A stretch of DNA of 64,000 nt, from assembly GCA_013390605.1 (NCBI GenBank), contig JACAUB010000001.1, positions 3,303,711-3,367,710 of the forward strand. Direction: 5' to 3'. The stretch is from Bacteroidota bacterium (GTDB lineage Bacteria > Bacteroidota > Bacteroidia > Bacteroidales > Cfx3-03). The notes beneath the pieces were generated by a model, which saw only the letters and a list, made by a program, of their open reading frames with translations, searched no databases and had not been told where the DNA came from. Position 1 is the stretch's first letter. Every line of letters starts with the position of its first letter. A program made the translations under genes and the position numbers. Shown here piece by piece: positions 19,331 through 28,766 of the stretch.

Positions 19331-20439
19331 TCCCCAATTTAAAACAACAGCTAACTCGTAATCTGCTAAATATACCCGGTTGGAAAACAACACGCAAAAT
19401 TGTTGTCATCGAAAGTGATGATTGGGGAAGTATTAGGATGCCTTCAACAGATGTTTATGAAGTTTTTCTTAAGAAAGGCTATGACGTAAACAAAAGTGAT
19501 TATAACAAACTAGATTCATTGGAAAGCAATGATGATCTAATACATTTGTATGAAACGCTGAATAAGCATCGAGATGCTAACCATAAAACACCTGTGATAA
19601 CTGCCAATATAATAGTTGCTAATCCAAACTTTGAAAAGATCAAATCAAGCGGATTCATGGAATATCACTATGAGCACTTCAGTCAAACGTTAGATCGCTA
19701 TCCCACACATGATAAAGTAATGCAATTATATAAAGAAGGAAATACCGAAAGGTTATTCCATCCACAGTTTCATGGACGGGAACATTTAAATGTAAATAGA
19801 TGGATGAAAGCATTACAAAATGGCAGAGATGATATAAGATTTACTTTTGATCATGAAACCACCTTTTCAGGACAAGAAGATTACAATTTCATGGAAGCAT
19901 TGGATTGGGATAAACCTGAGGAAATTCATGATCATAATAAATTGTTAGAAGATGGGTTGAAAATATTTCAGAAAACATTTGGCTATTGTTCAAAATCGTT
20001 TATAGCATCTTGTTATACATGGTCTCCAGAAGTTGAGAAAATCTTATTTAAGAATGGCATACATTATCTACAAGGGAGTATCTTTCAAAATTTACCGCAG
20101 GGAAAATTCAATAAGTACAAACGAAAATATCATTATTTAGGTGAAAAAAATAAACATGGACAACGCTATTTAGTAAGAAACTGTTTTTTTGAACCGAGTC
20201 TAACATATAGGACAAATTGGCCAGAATATATGCTTTGGGCTGTAGAAACAGCTTTCAGATGGCATAAGCCAGCAATTATCAGCACTCATCGTATTAATTT
20301 TATCGGCTTCCTTAATGAGCAAAACAGAATTAAAAATCTCAATTTGTTAGACGACGTGCTGCGATCTATTATAAATAAATGGCCTGATGTGGAGTTTATG
20401 ACGAGTGATGAACTGGGTGACTTGATTGTAGGAGAATGA
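19327..20439 (+). CDS. NodB-like polysaccharide (de)acetylase-type protein 2
   Basis: A 370-residue paralog of the preceding gene, aligned over its whole length: KIVVIESDDWGSIRMPS at about residues 24-40, FHGREHLNVNRWMKALQ at about 153-169, and ISTHRINFIGFLN near 318. The paired Asp and HxxxH residues that define the NodB metal site are kept. Differences cluster in the middle: this copy has FIASCYTWSPEVEK where copy 1 has FVPPNGPFNETLEK, suggesting a different substrate pocket. The start overlaps the stop of copy 1 (ATGA), so the two products are probably made together and may act on two related substrates or as a hetero-oligomer. Confidence 0.68.
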   Translation: MIPNLKQQLTRNLLNIPGWKTTRKIVVIESDDWGSIRMPSTDVYEVFLKKGYDVNKSDYNKLDSLESNDDLIHLYETLNKHRDANHKTPVITANIIVANPNFEKIKSSGFMEYHYEHFSQTLDRYPTHDKVMQLYKEGNTERLFHPQFHGREHLNVNRWMKALQNGRDDIRFTFDHETTFSGQEDYNFMEALDWDKPEEIHDHNKLLEDGLKIFQKTFGYCSKSFIASCYTWSPEVEKILFKNGIHYLQGSIFQNLPQGKFNKYKRKYHYLGEKNKHGQRYLVRNCFFEPSLTYRTNWPEYMLWAVETAFRWHKPAIISTHRINFIGFLNEQNRIKNLNLLDDVLRSIINKWPDVEFMTSDELGDLIVGE

Positions 20440-20446
20440 ATAAGTT

Positions 20447-21577
20447 ATGGATAAAATAAGAATATTGTTTACTGGCGACTTCTGTCCACATAACCGCATT
20501 GAAAATTTATCTTGTATAGGTAATTTTAGCGCCGTTTTCAACGACTTTATGGATGTGTTTGCAGGTAACGACCTTAATGTTACAGACCTGGAATGCCCGT
20601 TAACCGATCTAACTATTGGCAGATCCAAAATAGGGCCTCTCCAGAAAGCAAATCCTAATAGTATTAGACTTTTACAATATGCAGGAATAGGATTAGCAGC
20701 AATGTCTAATAATCATATTATGGATTATGGAGAAGCGGGGGCGAGTCAAACACTTGAAAACTGTAAATTTACAGGAATAGCTACTGTAGGTATTGGAACT
20801 AATGAAAAAGACGCTAGAAGACCTTTTATTCTACATAAAAAAGGGCAAAAGATAGCTATTTTAAATTTTGCTGATAATGAATTTTTGACAGCACCTCATG
20901 GAATTATACAAGCAAATCCGATTAATGAAATTCATAACTTTTACGATATACAGAAAGCTAGACTTGATAATGACCGAGTAATTGTGATTATACATGGGGG
21001 AAATGAATTTTATAATCTGCCTTCGCCCCGAATAAAAGAATTGTACAGATATTATGTGGATATTGGTGCTGATGCAATTATCTCTCATCATACACACCGT
21101 TTTAGTGGTTATGAAGTATATAATGGGAAACCTATCTTTTATGGATTAGGTAATTTTATATATGACTGGCCTAAAAGAATAAATAGTGATTGGAATATTG
21201 GCTTTGTGGTTCGGCTAAATATAACTAAAAATATTGATTTTGATATCATTCCATTGAAACAAGGTAATGATATCACCGGCGTTTTTCATTTGAACGAGCA
21301 AGAAAAAAAGACCTTCCATAAGAAACTTGAGTCATTAAATTCTATCATCGCCACTGATTTTAAACTTGAACAAGAATTTCAGAAATATTGTGAAAGTGTT
21401 TATCCGATGTATGATGCTTTCATTGAACCCTACTTCGGAAAAGTACTGACAGCTATACGAAAAAGGGGATTATTTCCTAAATTAATGAGTAAACGTAAAA
21501 GACTCTTATTACTGAATATAATACGTTGTGCCTCCCATCGGGATGTATTACTCAATTTACTCAAGAAATACGAATAA
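20447..21577 (+). CDS. CapA-family metallophosphatase-like protein
   Basis: A 376-residue CapA/PgsA-type protein with the calcineurin-like arrangement: ILFTGDFCPHNRIE, VTDLECPLTD, LAAMSNNHIMDYG, VIIHGGNEF, and ISHHTHRFSGYE, which supply the usual Asp, Asn and His metal ligands. CapA proteins take part in poly-gamma-glutamate capsule synthesis but are also common in other polysaccharide loci, where their reaction is not settled. This one lacks the N-terminal membrane anchor of PgsA and should be cytoplasmic. It is 7 bases after the second NodB-like gene and just before an AsnB-type gene, so the four likely form one unit. Confidence 0.82.
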   Translation: MDKIRILFTGDFCPHNRIENLSCIGNFSAVFNDFMDVFAGNDLNVTDLECPLTDLTIGRSKIGPLQKANPNSIRLLQYAGIGLAAMSNNHIMDYGEAGASQTLENCKFTGIATVGIGTNEKDARRPFILHKKGQKIAILNFADNEFLTAPHGIIQANPINEIHNFYDIQKARLDNDRVIVIIHGGNEFYNLPSPRIKELYRYYVDIGADAIISHHTHRFSGYEVYNGKPIFYGLGNFIYDWPKRINSDWNIGFVVRLNITKNIDFDIIPLKQGNDITGVFHLNEQEKKTFHKKLESLNSIIATDFKLEQEFQKYCESVYPMYDAFIEPYFGKVLTAIRKRGLFPKLMSKRKRLLLLNIIRCASHRDVLLNLLKKYE

Positions 21578-21593
21578 ATATTTACTAAAATCT

Positions 21594-23528
21594 ATGTGCG
21601 GAATAACCGGATATATAAATATAAAAACTCAACCCTTAGAGGATAGCAGCACAATCATCAAAATGCTCCAAGTTCAGAAACACCGTGGACCAGATGATTC
21701 AGGAATACACACGTTTAGTCTGAAAACGGGGAATACAATTGAATTGTCTGCAAGAGACCCTCAACCCATTGACACAGATTTTGACGGTTTTTTAGGCTTT
21801 AATAGACTTAGCATCCTCGATCTTTCCGTTAATGGTCACCAACCCATGGCCAGTAATGATCAAAAAGTTTTACTTGCTTTCAATGGAGAGATATATAATG
21901 CTTTTGATTATAAAAAAGAGCTGACAGACTGGGGCTATCATTTCAAGAGTACTACCGACACCGAAATTGTGTTGGCATTGTACCTTAAATATGGGTTTGA
22001 AGAAATGATTAGCCGCTTAAACGGTATGTTTGCCATTGTAATTACTGATTTAAGGAAAGGAATGCTCCTCATTGCGCGTGACAGATTTGGAATCAAGCCT
22101 ATGTATTATATTTCAAACGGAAACGTATTGGCTTTCTCTTCGGAATTAAAAAGCTTTAAATATCTGCATGGTTTTAGTTATCGTTTGGATGAAAAGCAAT
22201 TAGACGAACACCTTCTATTCCGAAATAATCTACTTGGCACACTCTTTAAAGATATATACTCACTCGAGCCTGGCTATTATCTAACTTACACACACAATGA
22301 TGGGCTGAAGAAGATTAGATATTTTGATATTAATGATTATTCCAGAACTAAAAATCATAATTACGAAATACAGTCATATGAGAAAAGACTGGAATCATGG
22401 CTTGATAAGAGTGTTCAAAGCGAATTGATGAGCGATGTAAAATTAGGTTGCCAATTATCAGGCGGGGTTGATTCATCGTTGGTTACATACTTTGCCAACC
22501 GTAATAGTCAAAAGAACCAGTTTGAGAGTATTTCCATTGTTTTTAACAATCCACATTTCTCTGAAGAAAAATATATTAACAGGGTTACCGAACAACTAAA
22601 TATCAAGACACATAAATTCCTTTTAAACTCAACATACTATCTACAAAACATAGAGAAAGCAACCTGGCATTTCGAAGCCCCCATAAATCATCCCAACACC
22701 ATAGGTATTTATCTGTTATCACAACATGCAAAAGATTATGTCACTGTGCTGTTAAGTGGTGAAGGTGCCGACGAAGTATTCGGAGGTTATCGCAGATATT
22801 ATGATGTATGTTTCCCTTATTGGAATACTCGATTACTTTCTGAAATAAAAAACAATCTGACACACCCCCGTAATTTGTTTTCATATCTCAATGCGACAAA
22901 ACGTGCCGTCATGTCCACCGCATATATGCATCCTTCAATTGCAAGCAAGTTAAGATCTGGATTCAACACATTAAAGGCTGTAGAAAGCAGAATATCACTT
23001 TATAATAGCCTTTCGGGTTCAACATTCGACAAGCAGGTAAAATATGAAATGCAAACCTATTTACCTGACCTGCTGGTGCGACAGGACAAAATGTCGATGG
23101 CCCATTCCATCGAAAATCGTGTACCTTTTCTCGATAACGAGGTTGTTGCTAATTCATTTACTATACCTCAGAAATATCTTCTTATGCGTAAAAGGCAAGA
23201 AGGGTGTAATACCGAAAAATATCTGCTAAAAAAAATGGCTGCTAAATTGTTCGACAACGACTTTGCTTTTCGCAACAAGATGGGATTCGGAATACCATTA
23301 AAGGAATATTTCGGTAATGCACAATTCAAACAATACCTTTATGATAAACTTTTGCCAGGTATCAAGCAAAGAGGGATTATGAATCATGCACTAATAGATA
23401 AATGGGTGGTGAATATTCCAACACTGCGATATCAAGAAATAGAATCATTATGGATTGCCATTACCTTCGAGATATGGGCATCTGTTTATTTAGATTTGAA
23501 TTATGAAAATTGGGATACATCAAACTAA
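21594..23528 (+). CDS. asnB: glutamine-dependent asparagine synthetase-like amidotransferase
   Basis: A 644-residue AsnB-type enzyme. Translation must start at ATG 21594, because this puts the catalytic Cys at position 2 (MCGITGYI). The glutaminase domain continues with KHRGPDDSG, FNRLSILDLS and LAFNGEIYNA. The synthetase domain has QLSGGVDSSLV near residue 290 and LLSGEGADEVFGGYRRYY. In polysaccharide clusters such enzymes amidate uronic acid residues, which fits the UDP-sugar dehydrogenase at 40.7 kb, though a housekeeping-type asparagine synthetase cannot be ruled out. The base composition is somewhat richer in GC than the surrounding genes. Confidence 0.88.
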   Translation: MCGITGYINIKTQPLEDSSTIIKMLQVQKHRGPDDSGIHTFSLKTGNTIELSARDPQPIDTDFDGFLGFNRLSILDLSVNGHQPMASNDQKVLLAFNGEIYNAFDYKKELTDWGYHFKSTTDTEIVLALYLKYGFEEMISRLNGMFAIVITDLRKGMLLIARDRFGIKPMYYISNGNVLAFSSELKSFKYLHGFSYRLDEKQLDEHLLFRNNLLGTLFKDIYSLEPGYYLTYTHNDGLKKIRYFDINDYSRTKNHNYEIQSYEKRLESWLDKSVQSELMSDVKLGCQLSGGVDSSLVTYFANRNSQKNQFESISIVFNNPHFSEEKYINRVTEQLNIKTHKFLLNSTYYLQNIEKATWHFEAPINHPNTIGIYLLSQHAKDYVTVLLSGEGADEVFGGYRRYYDVCFPYWNTRLLSEIKNNLTHPRNLFSYLNATKRAVMSTAYMHPSIASKLRSGFNTLKAVESRISLYNSLSGSTFDKQVKYEMQTYLPDLLVRQDKMSMAHSIENRVPFLDNEVVANSFTIPQKYLLMRKRQEGCNTEKYLLKKMAAKLFDNDFAFRNKMGFGIPLKEYFGNAQFKQYLYDKLLPGIKQRGIMNHALIDKWVVNIPTLRYQEIESLWIAITFEIWASVYLDLNYENWDTSN

Positions 23529-23663
23529 AAACACAATACAACGAATGTGAATCATTCACTGTAACAAGAAATAATGCTAGAATGCATTAAAAAACTATAC
23601 TAAAATTGCTTCACGTAGTCAAGAAAATTTTATTTATTAATAATTAAATAGTATAGATATATA

Positions 23664-24251
23664 ATGATTTTATCGAAGTCAGATTACAAATATCACCTTG
23701 CTTCTGATAAGAAAGCACTAGGTCGTAAAAAACTATCTGCGAAAACATATATAAAAGAACTTGTTTTTCCTGATTATATCTGGAAGTTTCAAAAGCTTTT
23801 AAGGAAAGTTGAATTTGCAAAAAACAGCAGACCAACTTTCTTTTTGAAACTTAAATACATTTGGTTACAATTTCGATTCAGAAAATTATCATTAAAGCTT
23901 GGTTTTTCAATTCCACCGAATGTTTTTGGCCCTGGACTGGCAATCGTGCATTATGGCACTATTGTAGTAAATGCAAATGCTAAAGTTGGAGCAAATTGCA
24001 GAATTCACCCTTCAACCTGTATCGGCGCATCTGGTGGGTCATCCCTGGCTCCTCAAATTGGTGATAACGTCTATATAGCTCCTGGAGTAAAAATATATGG
24101 TAATATAAAATTGGCAAACAATATTGCAATTACTGCTAACGCTGCAATTAATAGTTCATTCGAAGAAGAAAACATATTAATAGGTGGAGTTCCTGCAAAA
24201 AAAATTAAAGAAATAAACATTAGCAACATAATTAAACATATCAAAACCTAA
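23664..24251 (+). CDS. serine acetyltransferase-like left-handed beta-helix O-acetyltransferase
   Basis: A 195-residue acyltransferase of the hexapeptide-repeat (LbH) superfamily. Repeats begin after about residue 80: IPPNVFGPGLAIVHYGTIVVNANAKVGANC, then a CysE-like IHPSTCIGASGG and IGDNVYIAPGVKIYGNIKLANN. His95 (IVHYG) is in the place of the catalytic histidine. The N-terminal 75 residues are helical as in CysE-related proteins, but the length is short for a housekeeping CysE. In this context it should acetylate a sugar or the ligand added by the adjacent ATP-grasp enzyme, which starts one base after its stop. Confidence 0.82.
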   Translation: MILSKSDYKYHLASDKKALGRKKLSAKTYIKELVFPDYIWKFQKLLRKVEFAKNSRPTFFLKLKYIWLQFRFRKLSLKLGFSIPPNVFGPGLAIVHYGTIVVNANAKVGANCRIHPSTCIGASGGSSLAPQIGDNVYIAPGVKIYGNIKLANNIAITANAAINSSFEEENILIGGVPAKKIKEINISNIIKHIKT

Positions 24252-24252
24252 T

Positions 24253-25260
24253 ATGAAGATTGCTATTCATCCAGTCCAAGGTTCATTTAGTGACTACTGG
24301 ATTAAATATTGTCAGGCTAATGAAATTCCTTATAAAATAGTTAATTGCTATCAAAATAATATTATTGAGCAATTAATTGATTGTGATGTATTAATGTGGC
24401 ATTTTTATCATGCAAAAGCTCAGGACTATTTAATGGCAAAGCAATTACTCTATGCAGTTAGTTCATCAGGAAAAGTGACATTCCCCAACTTTAACACATC
24501 ATGGCACTTTGATGATAAAGTTGGGCAAAAATATTTATTAGAGTCAATTCAAGCACCTTTAGTACCATCGTACGTATTCTTCAATAAAGATGAAGCATTG
24601 GAATGGGCCGCAAATGCCAGATTTCCTAAGGTTTTTAAACTAAGAGGAGGAGCAGGTTCTGTTAACGTAAAGCTTGTTAAAAACAGAACTCATGCAATAA
24701 AACTTATCAAGAGAGCTTTTGGAAAAGGTTTTAAACATGACAGTTTGGTTCCTGCATTAGATTTGTTTAATAAATTCCTTGTAGGAAAAGCGACTCTATT
24801 TTCTGTATTTAAGGGATTATTACGACCTGTAAAGCCAACTTTATTTTCCAAAATACATGGTAAAGAAAGGGGCTATATCTATTTTCAAGACTTTATCGCT
24901 GATAATGATCATGATATACGAGTAATTGTGATTAATGAAAAAGCTTTTGCCATTAAACGTATGGTACGCAAAAATGATTTCAGAGCATCAGGCAGTGGGG
25001 ATATTCTTTATGAAAAAGAATTATTTGATGATAAGACCTTGAAATTATCATTTGAAATGGCTGAAAAGCTGAGAATGCAATGCGTAGCTTTTGATTTTGT
25101 TTATCAGGCCGAAACACCTATGGTTGTTGAAATAAGTTATGGCTTTTCGCCTGTTGGTTATGGTCCTTGTCCTGGTTTTTGGGATAAAGATTTAAATTGG
25201 CATGCAGGAGAATTTGATCCTTATGGATGGATGGTTGAGGAAGTTTTTACTGACCGATAA
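24253..25260 (+). CDS. ATP-grasp ligase (RimK-like)
   Basis: A 335-residue ATP-grasp protein. The N-terminal domain (KIAIHPVQGSFSDYWIKYC, LMWHFYH) is the pre-ATP-grasp fold. Nucleotide binding follows in FPKVFKLRGGAGSVNVKLVK, then IYFQDFIADNDHDIRVIVI and MVVEISYGFSP, where Glu and Asp/Asn-type positions usually hold magnesium. ATP-grasp enzymes in polysaccharide loci form amide bonds between a carboxylate and an amine, for instance adding an amino acid to a uronic acid or an acid to an amino sugar. The neighbours (CapA, AsnB, LbH acetyltransferase) support a role in modifying a sugar. Confidence 0.78.
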   Translation: MKIAIHPVQGSFSDYWIKYCQANEIPYKIVNCYQNNIIEQLIDCDVLMWHFYHAKAQDYLMAKQLLYAVSSSGKVTFPNFNTSWHFDDKVGQKYLLESIQAPLVPSYVFFNKDEALEWAANARFPKVFKLRGGAGSVNVKLVKNRTHAIKLIKRAFGKGFKHDSLVPALDLFNKFLVGKATLFSVFKGLLRPVKPTLFSKIHGKERGYIYFQDFIADNDHDIRVIVINEKAFAIKRMVRKNDFRASGSGDILYEKELFDDKTLKLSFEMAEKLRMQCVAFDFVYQAETPMVVEISYGFSPVGYGPCPGFWDKDLNWHAGEFDPYGWMVEEVFTDR

Positions 25261-25315
25261 AAAAAACAGTTAACAACTTTAATTTGTATTCTTAGAAAAT
25301 AAAATTTACTGTTTT
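25261..25315 (+). terminator. possible rho-independent terminator with a long loop
   Basis: AAAAACAGT at 25261-25269 pairs perfectly with ACTGTTTTT at 25307-25315, which ends in a T run. The 37-base loop is long, so this is a weak call. It would end the 18.2-25.3 kb unit before the GT4 block. Confidence 0.3.
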
Positions 25316-25342
25316 TCATCTAAAACATATTAGCTTTTTATA

Positions 25343-26428
25343 ATGCAAAATAAATCTTATAATATCTGTCTGGTTGTTGGAAGTTTGGGAATGGGAGGAG
25401 CAGAAAGATCCATTGTTGAGTTGGCAAATTATTTAGTCAGCCTGAATCAAAATGTTGCTGTTATTAGTTTGAGTCAAAAAGAGCATTTTTTTTACATAAA
25501 TAACAAAGTTCAGGTAATTGAACCAATGCATTATAATAAAAAAAAATTAATTGGAAGTAAGTTTATCTTGGGTTGTAAAACCTTAGTCTTTATAAGAACT
25601 GCTATTAAAAAATTAAAACCAGATGTTATTTATAGTGTTGCATTACCCACTTTTTTTTTATTATCTACCATAGGAATATTTTACCCGATTATTATCTCTA
25701 TACGGTGTAATCCATTAAATCACAAATTAATAGACCCATCTCCACTCTTTATAAAACGTCTTGTATTTCGCAGGGCTTCAGGGATTATTGCTCAAACTGA
25801 GTTTGCTGCAACTCAATTAAAAAAAATGACAAATCATTCAAATATTGTAGTTATTCCTAATTACTTGAGATTTATAGAAGATAGTGAGGTTATAAAGAAA
25901 AAACATATTATTAACGTTAGTCGTTTTACAAAAGAAAAAGGTCATAAATATTTATTAGAAGCGTTTTCGCTTATTCATAAAAAAGATTGGAAACTTATCT
26001 TAGTGGGTGACGGGATTTTACGTAAAAGCTTAATGGAATATGCTGAACAATTGGGAATTTCAAATCACGTAGAATTTATCGGTGAAAAGAATAATGTTGA
26101 TTTTTACCTAAAGCAAAGCGAGATTTTTGTATTTTCTTCAATTTCTGAAGGGTTCCCTAATGCTCTGCTTGAAGCGATGGCAACTCCACTACCCTGTATT
26201 AGTTTTGATTGTGATGCTGGTCCTTCAGAGATAATTTGTAATATGGAAAACGGGATTCTTGTTAAAACAAAAGATGTAATTTCCTTAGCTGAAAAAATGT
26301 CACTATTAATGGAAGATGAAAAACTACGTGAAAAATTAATGAATAATTCAATTAAAGTACGAGAACAATTTCGCATAGATATAATTGCTGATAGATATTT
26401 TCGATTTCTATTAGAGAATCTAAATTAA
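25343..26428 (+). CDS. GT4-family glycosyltransferase
   Basis: A 361-residue GT-B enzyme. The start ICLVVGSLGMGGAERSIVELANYL is the classic GT4 acceptor-domain glycine loop. The donor domain has INVSRFTKEKGHKYLLEAF and, at about residues 268-278, SEGFPNALLEAM with a complete EX7E motif, followed by SFDCDAGPSEII. It resembles PglH/WbnK-like GalNAc or hexose transferases. It is the first of four GT4 genes in a row (25.3-29.9 kb) with short gaps, probably one operon. Confidence 0.9.
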   Translation: MQNKSYNICLVVGSLGMGGAERSIVELANYLVSLNQNVAVISLSQKEHFFYINNKVQVIEPMHYNKKKLIGSKFILGCKTLVFIRTAIKKLKPDVIYSVALPTFFLLSTIGIFYPIIISIRCNPLNHKLIDPSPLFIKRLVFRRASGIIAQTEFAATQLKKMTNHSNIVVIPNYLRFIEDSEVIKKKHIINVSRFTKEKGHKYLLEAFSLIHKKDWKLILVGDGILRKSLMEYAEQLGISNHVEFIGEKNNVDFYLKQSEIFVFSSISEGFPNALLEAMATPLPCISFDCDAGPSEIICNMENGILVKTKDVISLAEKMSLLMEDEKLREKLMNNSIKVREQFRIDIIADRYFRFLLENLN

Positions 26429-26453
26429 TTTATTGGTCAATAGAAACATCTTT

Positions 26454-27527
26454 ATGGAAAACAAAAAAATCCTTTTTTTTAATGCTGTCCCCATGCCCCA
26501 CTCTATTTTACTACACCAAAAACTAGTTGACGCAGGTTATATAATAGACTTTTGGTATTATAAAGACCTAACAAATATCTATCCTTGGAAAAAATTTAAT
26601 GCACCACTCAAATATAATGTATTTAACAATAGCTTTGATCATATTAAGAAGGTTATCACAAGTCTATTTCAATCTGACTTGGTTATAATAACCGGATGGC
26701 ACACCAGATTTCATGTTGTTTTAATGTTTTTATCCAAATTGTTCGGTAAAAGATATGCGCTTTGGCTAGATGCGTCCAACGAACCTATCAACTCATTTAA
26801 GAAATTGAGAAATATTACACTATTAAGATTATCACCATTGTTATTTGTAACCGGTGAATATGGTATTAAGCAACTAAATAAGCAATATGGTATTGCTGTA
26901 AATAAAATGAAAGATTTCCCATATCTATGTGCAGATTTTGATAGTATTAAAGTACGCGAGATTAATGAGAAAAGAAAGAATGATCTTTTGTATGGTTCTA
27001 AAATAAAGCTATTAATATCGAATCGTTTCATCGAAAGAAAAGGTTATAATACTATTATTAATGCATTTTCCATCCTGCCAAAAGAAATAATAAATGAATT
27101 CCAAATTACAGTTCTAGGGACTGGTCTCAAATTTGACAAATACAAAAATGAATTATTAAATAATATTACAAATATAGACTTTCTAGGTTGGGTTGAATAT
27201 GATACCTATTTAAGATGCTTAACCGAATGTGACATCTTTTTGCATGCATCCCTTGATGAACCTTTTGGGATTCCGCCAATGGATGCCATGTTTTGTGGTA
27301 AATTAGTTATAAGTTCAGATGGAGTAGTTTCATCTATGAGTAGGATCATAAATGAAATTAATGGTTTTATCTATTCAAAAAATGATTTTCACGAACTAGC
27401 TAGTATTTTGTCATATTTAGCTAATAATAGATGGATAATCTACCAATTAGGCGATAAGGCTCTAGAAACATCAAAATCATATTCCTACGAATATAATATC
27501 AGATCCATTCAAAGTGCATTATTATAA
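26454..27527 (+). CDS. GT4-like glycosyltransferase
   Basis: A 357-residue GT-B protein from ATG 26454 (MENKKILFFNAV); a TTG at 26433 would add seven residues without family support. The donor half reads LLISNRFIERKGYNTIINAF, ITVLGTGLKFDKYK, FLGWVEYDTYL and LDEPFGIPPMDAMFCGKLV, where EPFGIPPMD takes the place of EX7E with Asp at the second acidic position. The segment VTGEYGIKQLNKQYGI marks the interdomain region. It lies in the block of consecutive GT4 genes. Donor is unknown. Confidence 0.8.
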   Translation: MENKKILFFNAVPMPHSILLHQKLVDAGYIIDFWYYKDLTNIYPWKKFNAPLKYNVFNNSFDHIKKVITSLFQSDLVIITGWHTRFHVVLMFLSKLFGKRYALWLDASNEPINSFKKLRNITLLRLSPLLFVTGEYGIKQLNKQYGIAVNKMKDFPYLCADFDSIKVREINEKRKNDLLYGSKIKLLISNRFIERKGYNTIINAFSILPKEIINEFQITVLGTGLKFDKYKNELLNNITNIDFLGWVEYDTYLRCLTECDIFLHASLDEPFGIPPMDAMFCGKLVISSDGVVSSMSRIINEINGFIYSKNDFHELASILSYLANNRWIIYQLGDKALETSKSYSYEYNIRSIQSALL

Positions 27528-27551
27528 CTAGCAATTCTGATAGTCTTTAAC

Positions 27552-28766
27552 ATGAAAATTATTCAAATTAATACGTCAATAAATACTGGGAGCACTGGAC
27601 GAATTACAGAGGATATTGGCAAGTTATTATTAAACACTGGACATGAGAGTTATATTGCAGCGGGGAATACCACTAGACCAAGTTCATCACAAGTCATTGA
27701 GATTGGAGATAAGTGGGATAAAAGAATGCATGGATTAAAAACCAGACTGTTTGACAGACATGGTTTTGGATCAGAGAACGCTACTTTTCAATTTATCAAA
27801 GAGATAATCAGAATCCAACCTGACATTATCCATCTTCATAATATCCATGGTTATTACCTACATATAGGTGTACTTTTTGATTATCTGAAACAAGTACAAA
27901 CACCTGTAGTATGGACCTTTCATGATTGCTGGCCATTTACAGGTCATTGTTCATTTTTTGACCGTGTGAACTGTTATAAATGGCAAACAGCCTGTCATCA
28001 TTGTCCTAATTTAAAGGGTTATCCTAAAAGTCTTGGTTTTGATAACTCGCGAAAAAATTATAATGAGAAAAGTAAGATCTTTAATGGGTTGGAAAACTGC
28101 ACTATCATTACACCATCTGAATGGCTAGCCAATCATGTTAAGAGCTCTTTTTTGCGAAATTATCAAATACAATGCATCCCTAATGGAGTTGATATAAAGA
28201 CGTTTTCTCCTTCTGCAGAATCCAACTCTATTAAATCCAAATATCAGATTAGAAATACACCTTACATCTTAGGTGTTGCTAATACATGGGATTTACGCAA
28301 AGGATTGAAAGATTTCGAAGCATTAGTCCATCTAAATGATGATTCTTATCAAATCGTTTTAGTTGGATTATCAAATAAACAGATAAAGAGTCTACATCAC
28401 AATATAATCGGAATTGAAAGGACTGAAAATATCTTTGAGTTGGCTGCCTTATATGCTGGTGCCGGTGCATTTGTCAACCCAACTTATGTTGACAATTTCC
28501 CAACGACTAATCTTGAAGCATTAGCCTGCGGAACACCGGTAATAATGTATAACACCGGTGGTAGCCCAGAAGCGATTAATGAGAATACTGGCATTGTAGT
28601 TGAGAAAGGGAATATAACAGAATTAAAAAATGCAATAGAATTTATCCTTTCAAAAGGGAAAGAATTTTATCGCTTACCGTGTATAGAAAGAGTCAAGAAG
28701 TTCTTTAACAAAGAAGATAGCTCTAATAATTATATTGAATTATATAAAAAAATGCTTGTCCAGTAA
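27552..28766 (+). CDS. GT4-family glycosyltransferase, WcaC-like
   Basis: A 404-residue enzyme close in pattern to the colanic-acid transferase WcaC: MKIIQINTSINTGSTGRI, IHLHNIHGYYLHI, WTFHDCWPFTGHCSFFD, CHHCPNL, and ITPSEWLANHVKSSFL. The donor domain has PNGVDIKTFSP, ANTWDLRKGL and DNFPTTNLEALACGTPVI. The Cys- and His-rich segment around residues 125-160 (CSFF, CYKW, CHHCP) is characteristic of this subgroup. Its stop overlaps the start of the next gene by one base (TAATG). Confidence 0.9.
   Translation: MKIIQINTSINTGSTGRITEDIGKLLLNTGHESYIAAGNTTRPSSSQVIEIGDKWDKRMHGLKTRLFDRHGFGSENATFQFIKEIIRIQPDIIHLHNIHGYYLHIGVLFDYLKQVQTPVVWTFHDCWPFTGHCSFFDRVNCYKWQTACHHCPNLKGYPKSLGFDNSRKNYNEKSKIFNGLENCTIITPSEWLANHVKSSFLRNYQIQCIPNGVDIKTFSPSAESNSIKSKYQIRNTPYILGVANTWDLRKGLKDFEALVHLNDDSYQIVLVGLSNKQIKSLHHNIIGIERTENIFELAALYAGAGAFVNPTYVDNFPTTNLEALACGTPVIMYNTGGSPEAINENTGIVVEKGNITELKNAIEFILSKGKEFYRLPCIERVKKFFNKEDSSNNYIELYKKMLVQ

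Noticed and set aside
21528..21593. Extended start for the AsnB gene overlapping CapA
   Set aside because: The catalytic cysteine must be residue 2, which fixes the start at ATG 21594.
23547..23559. Palindrome GTGAATCATTCAC after the AsnB gene
   Set aside because: Short, single copy and not followed by a T run; no basis for calling it an operator or terminator.
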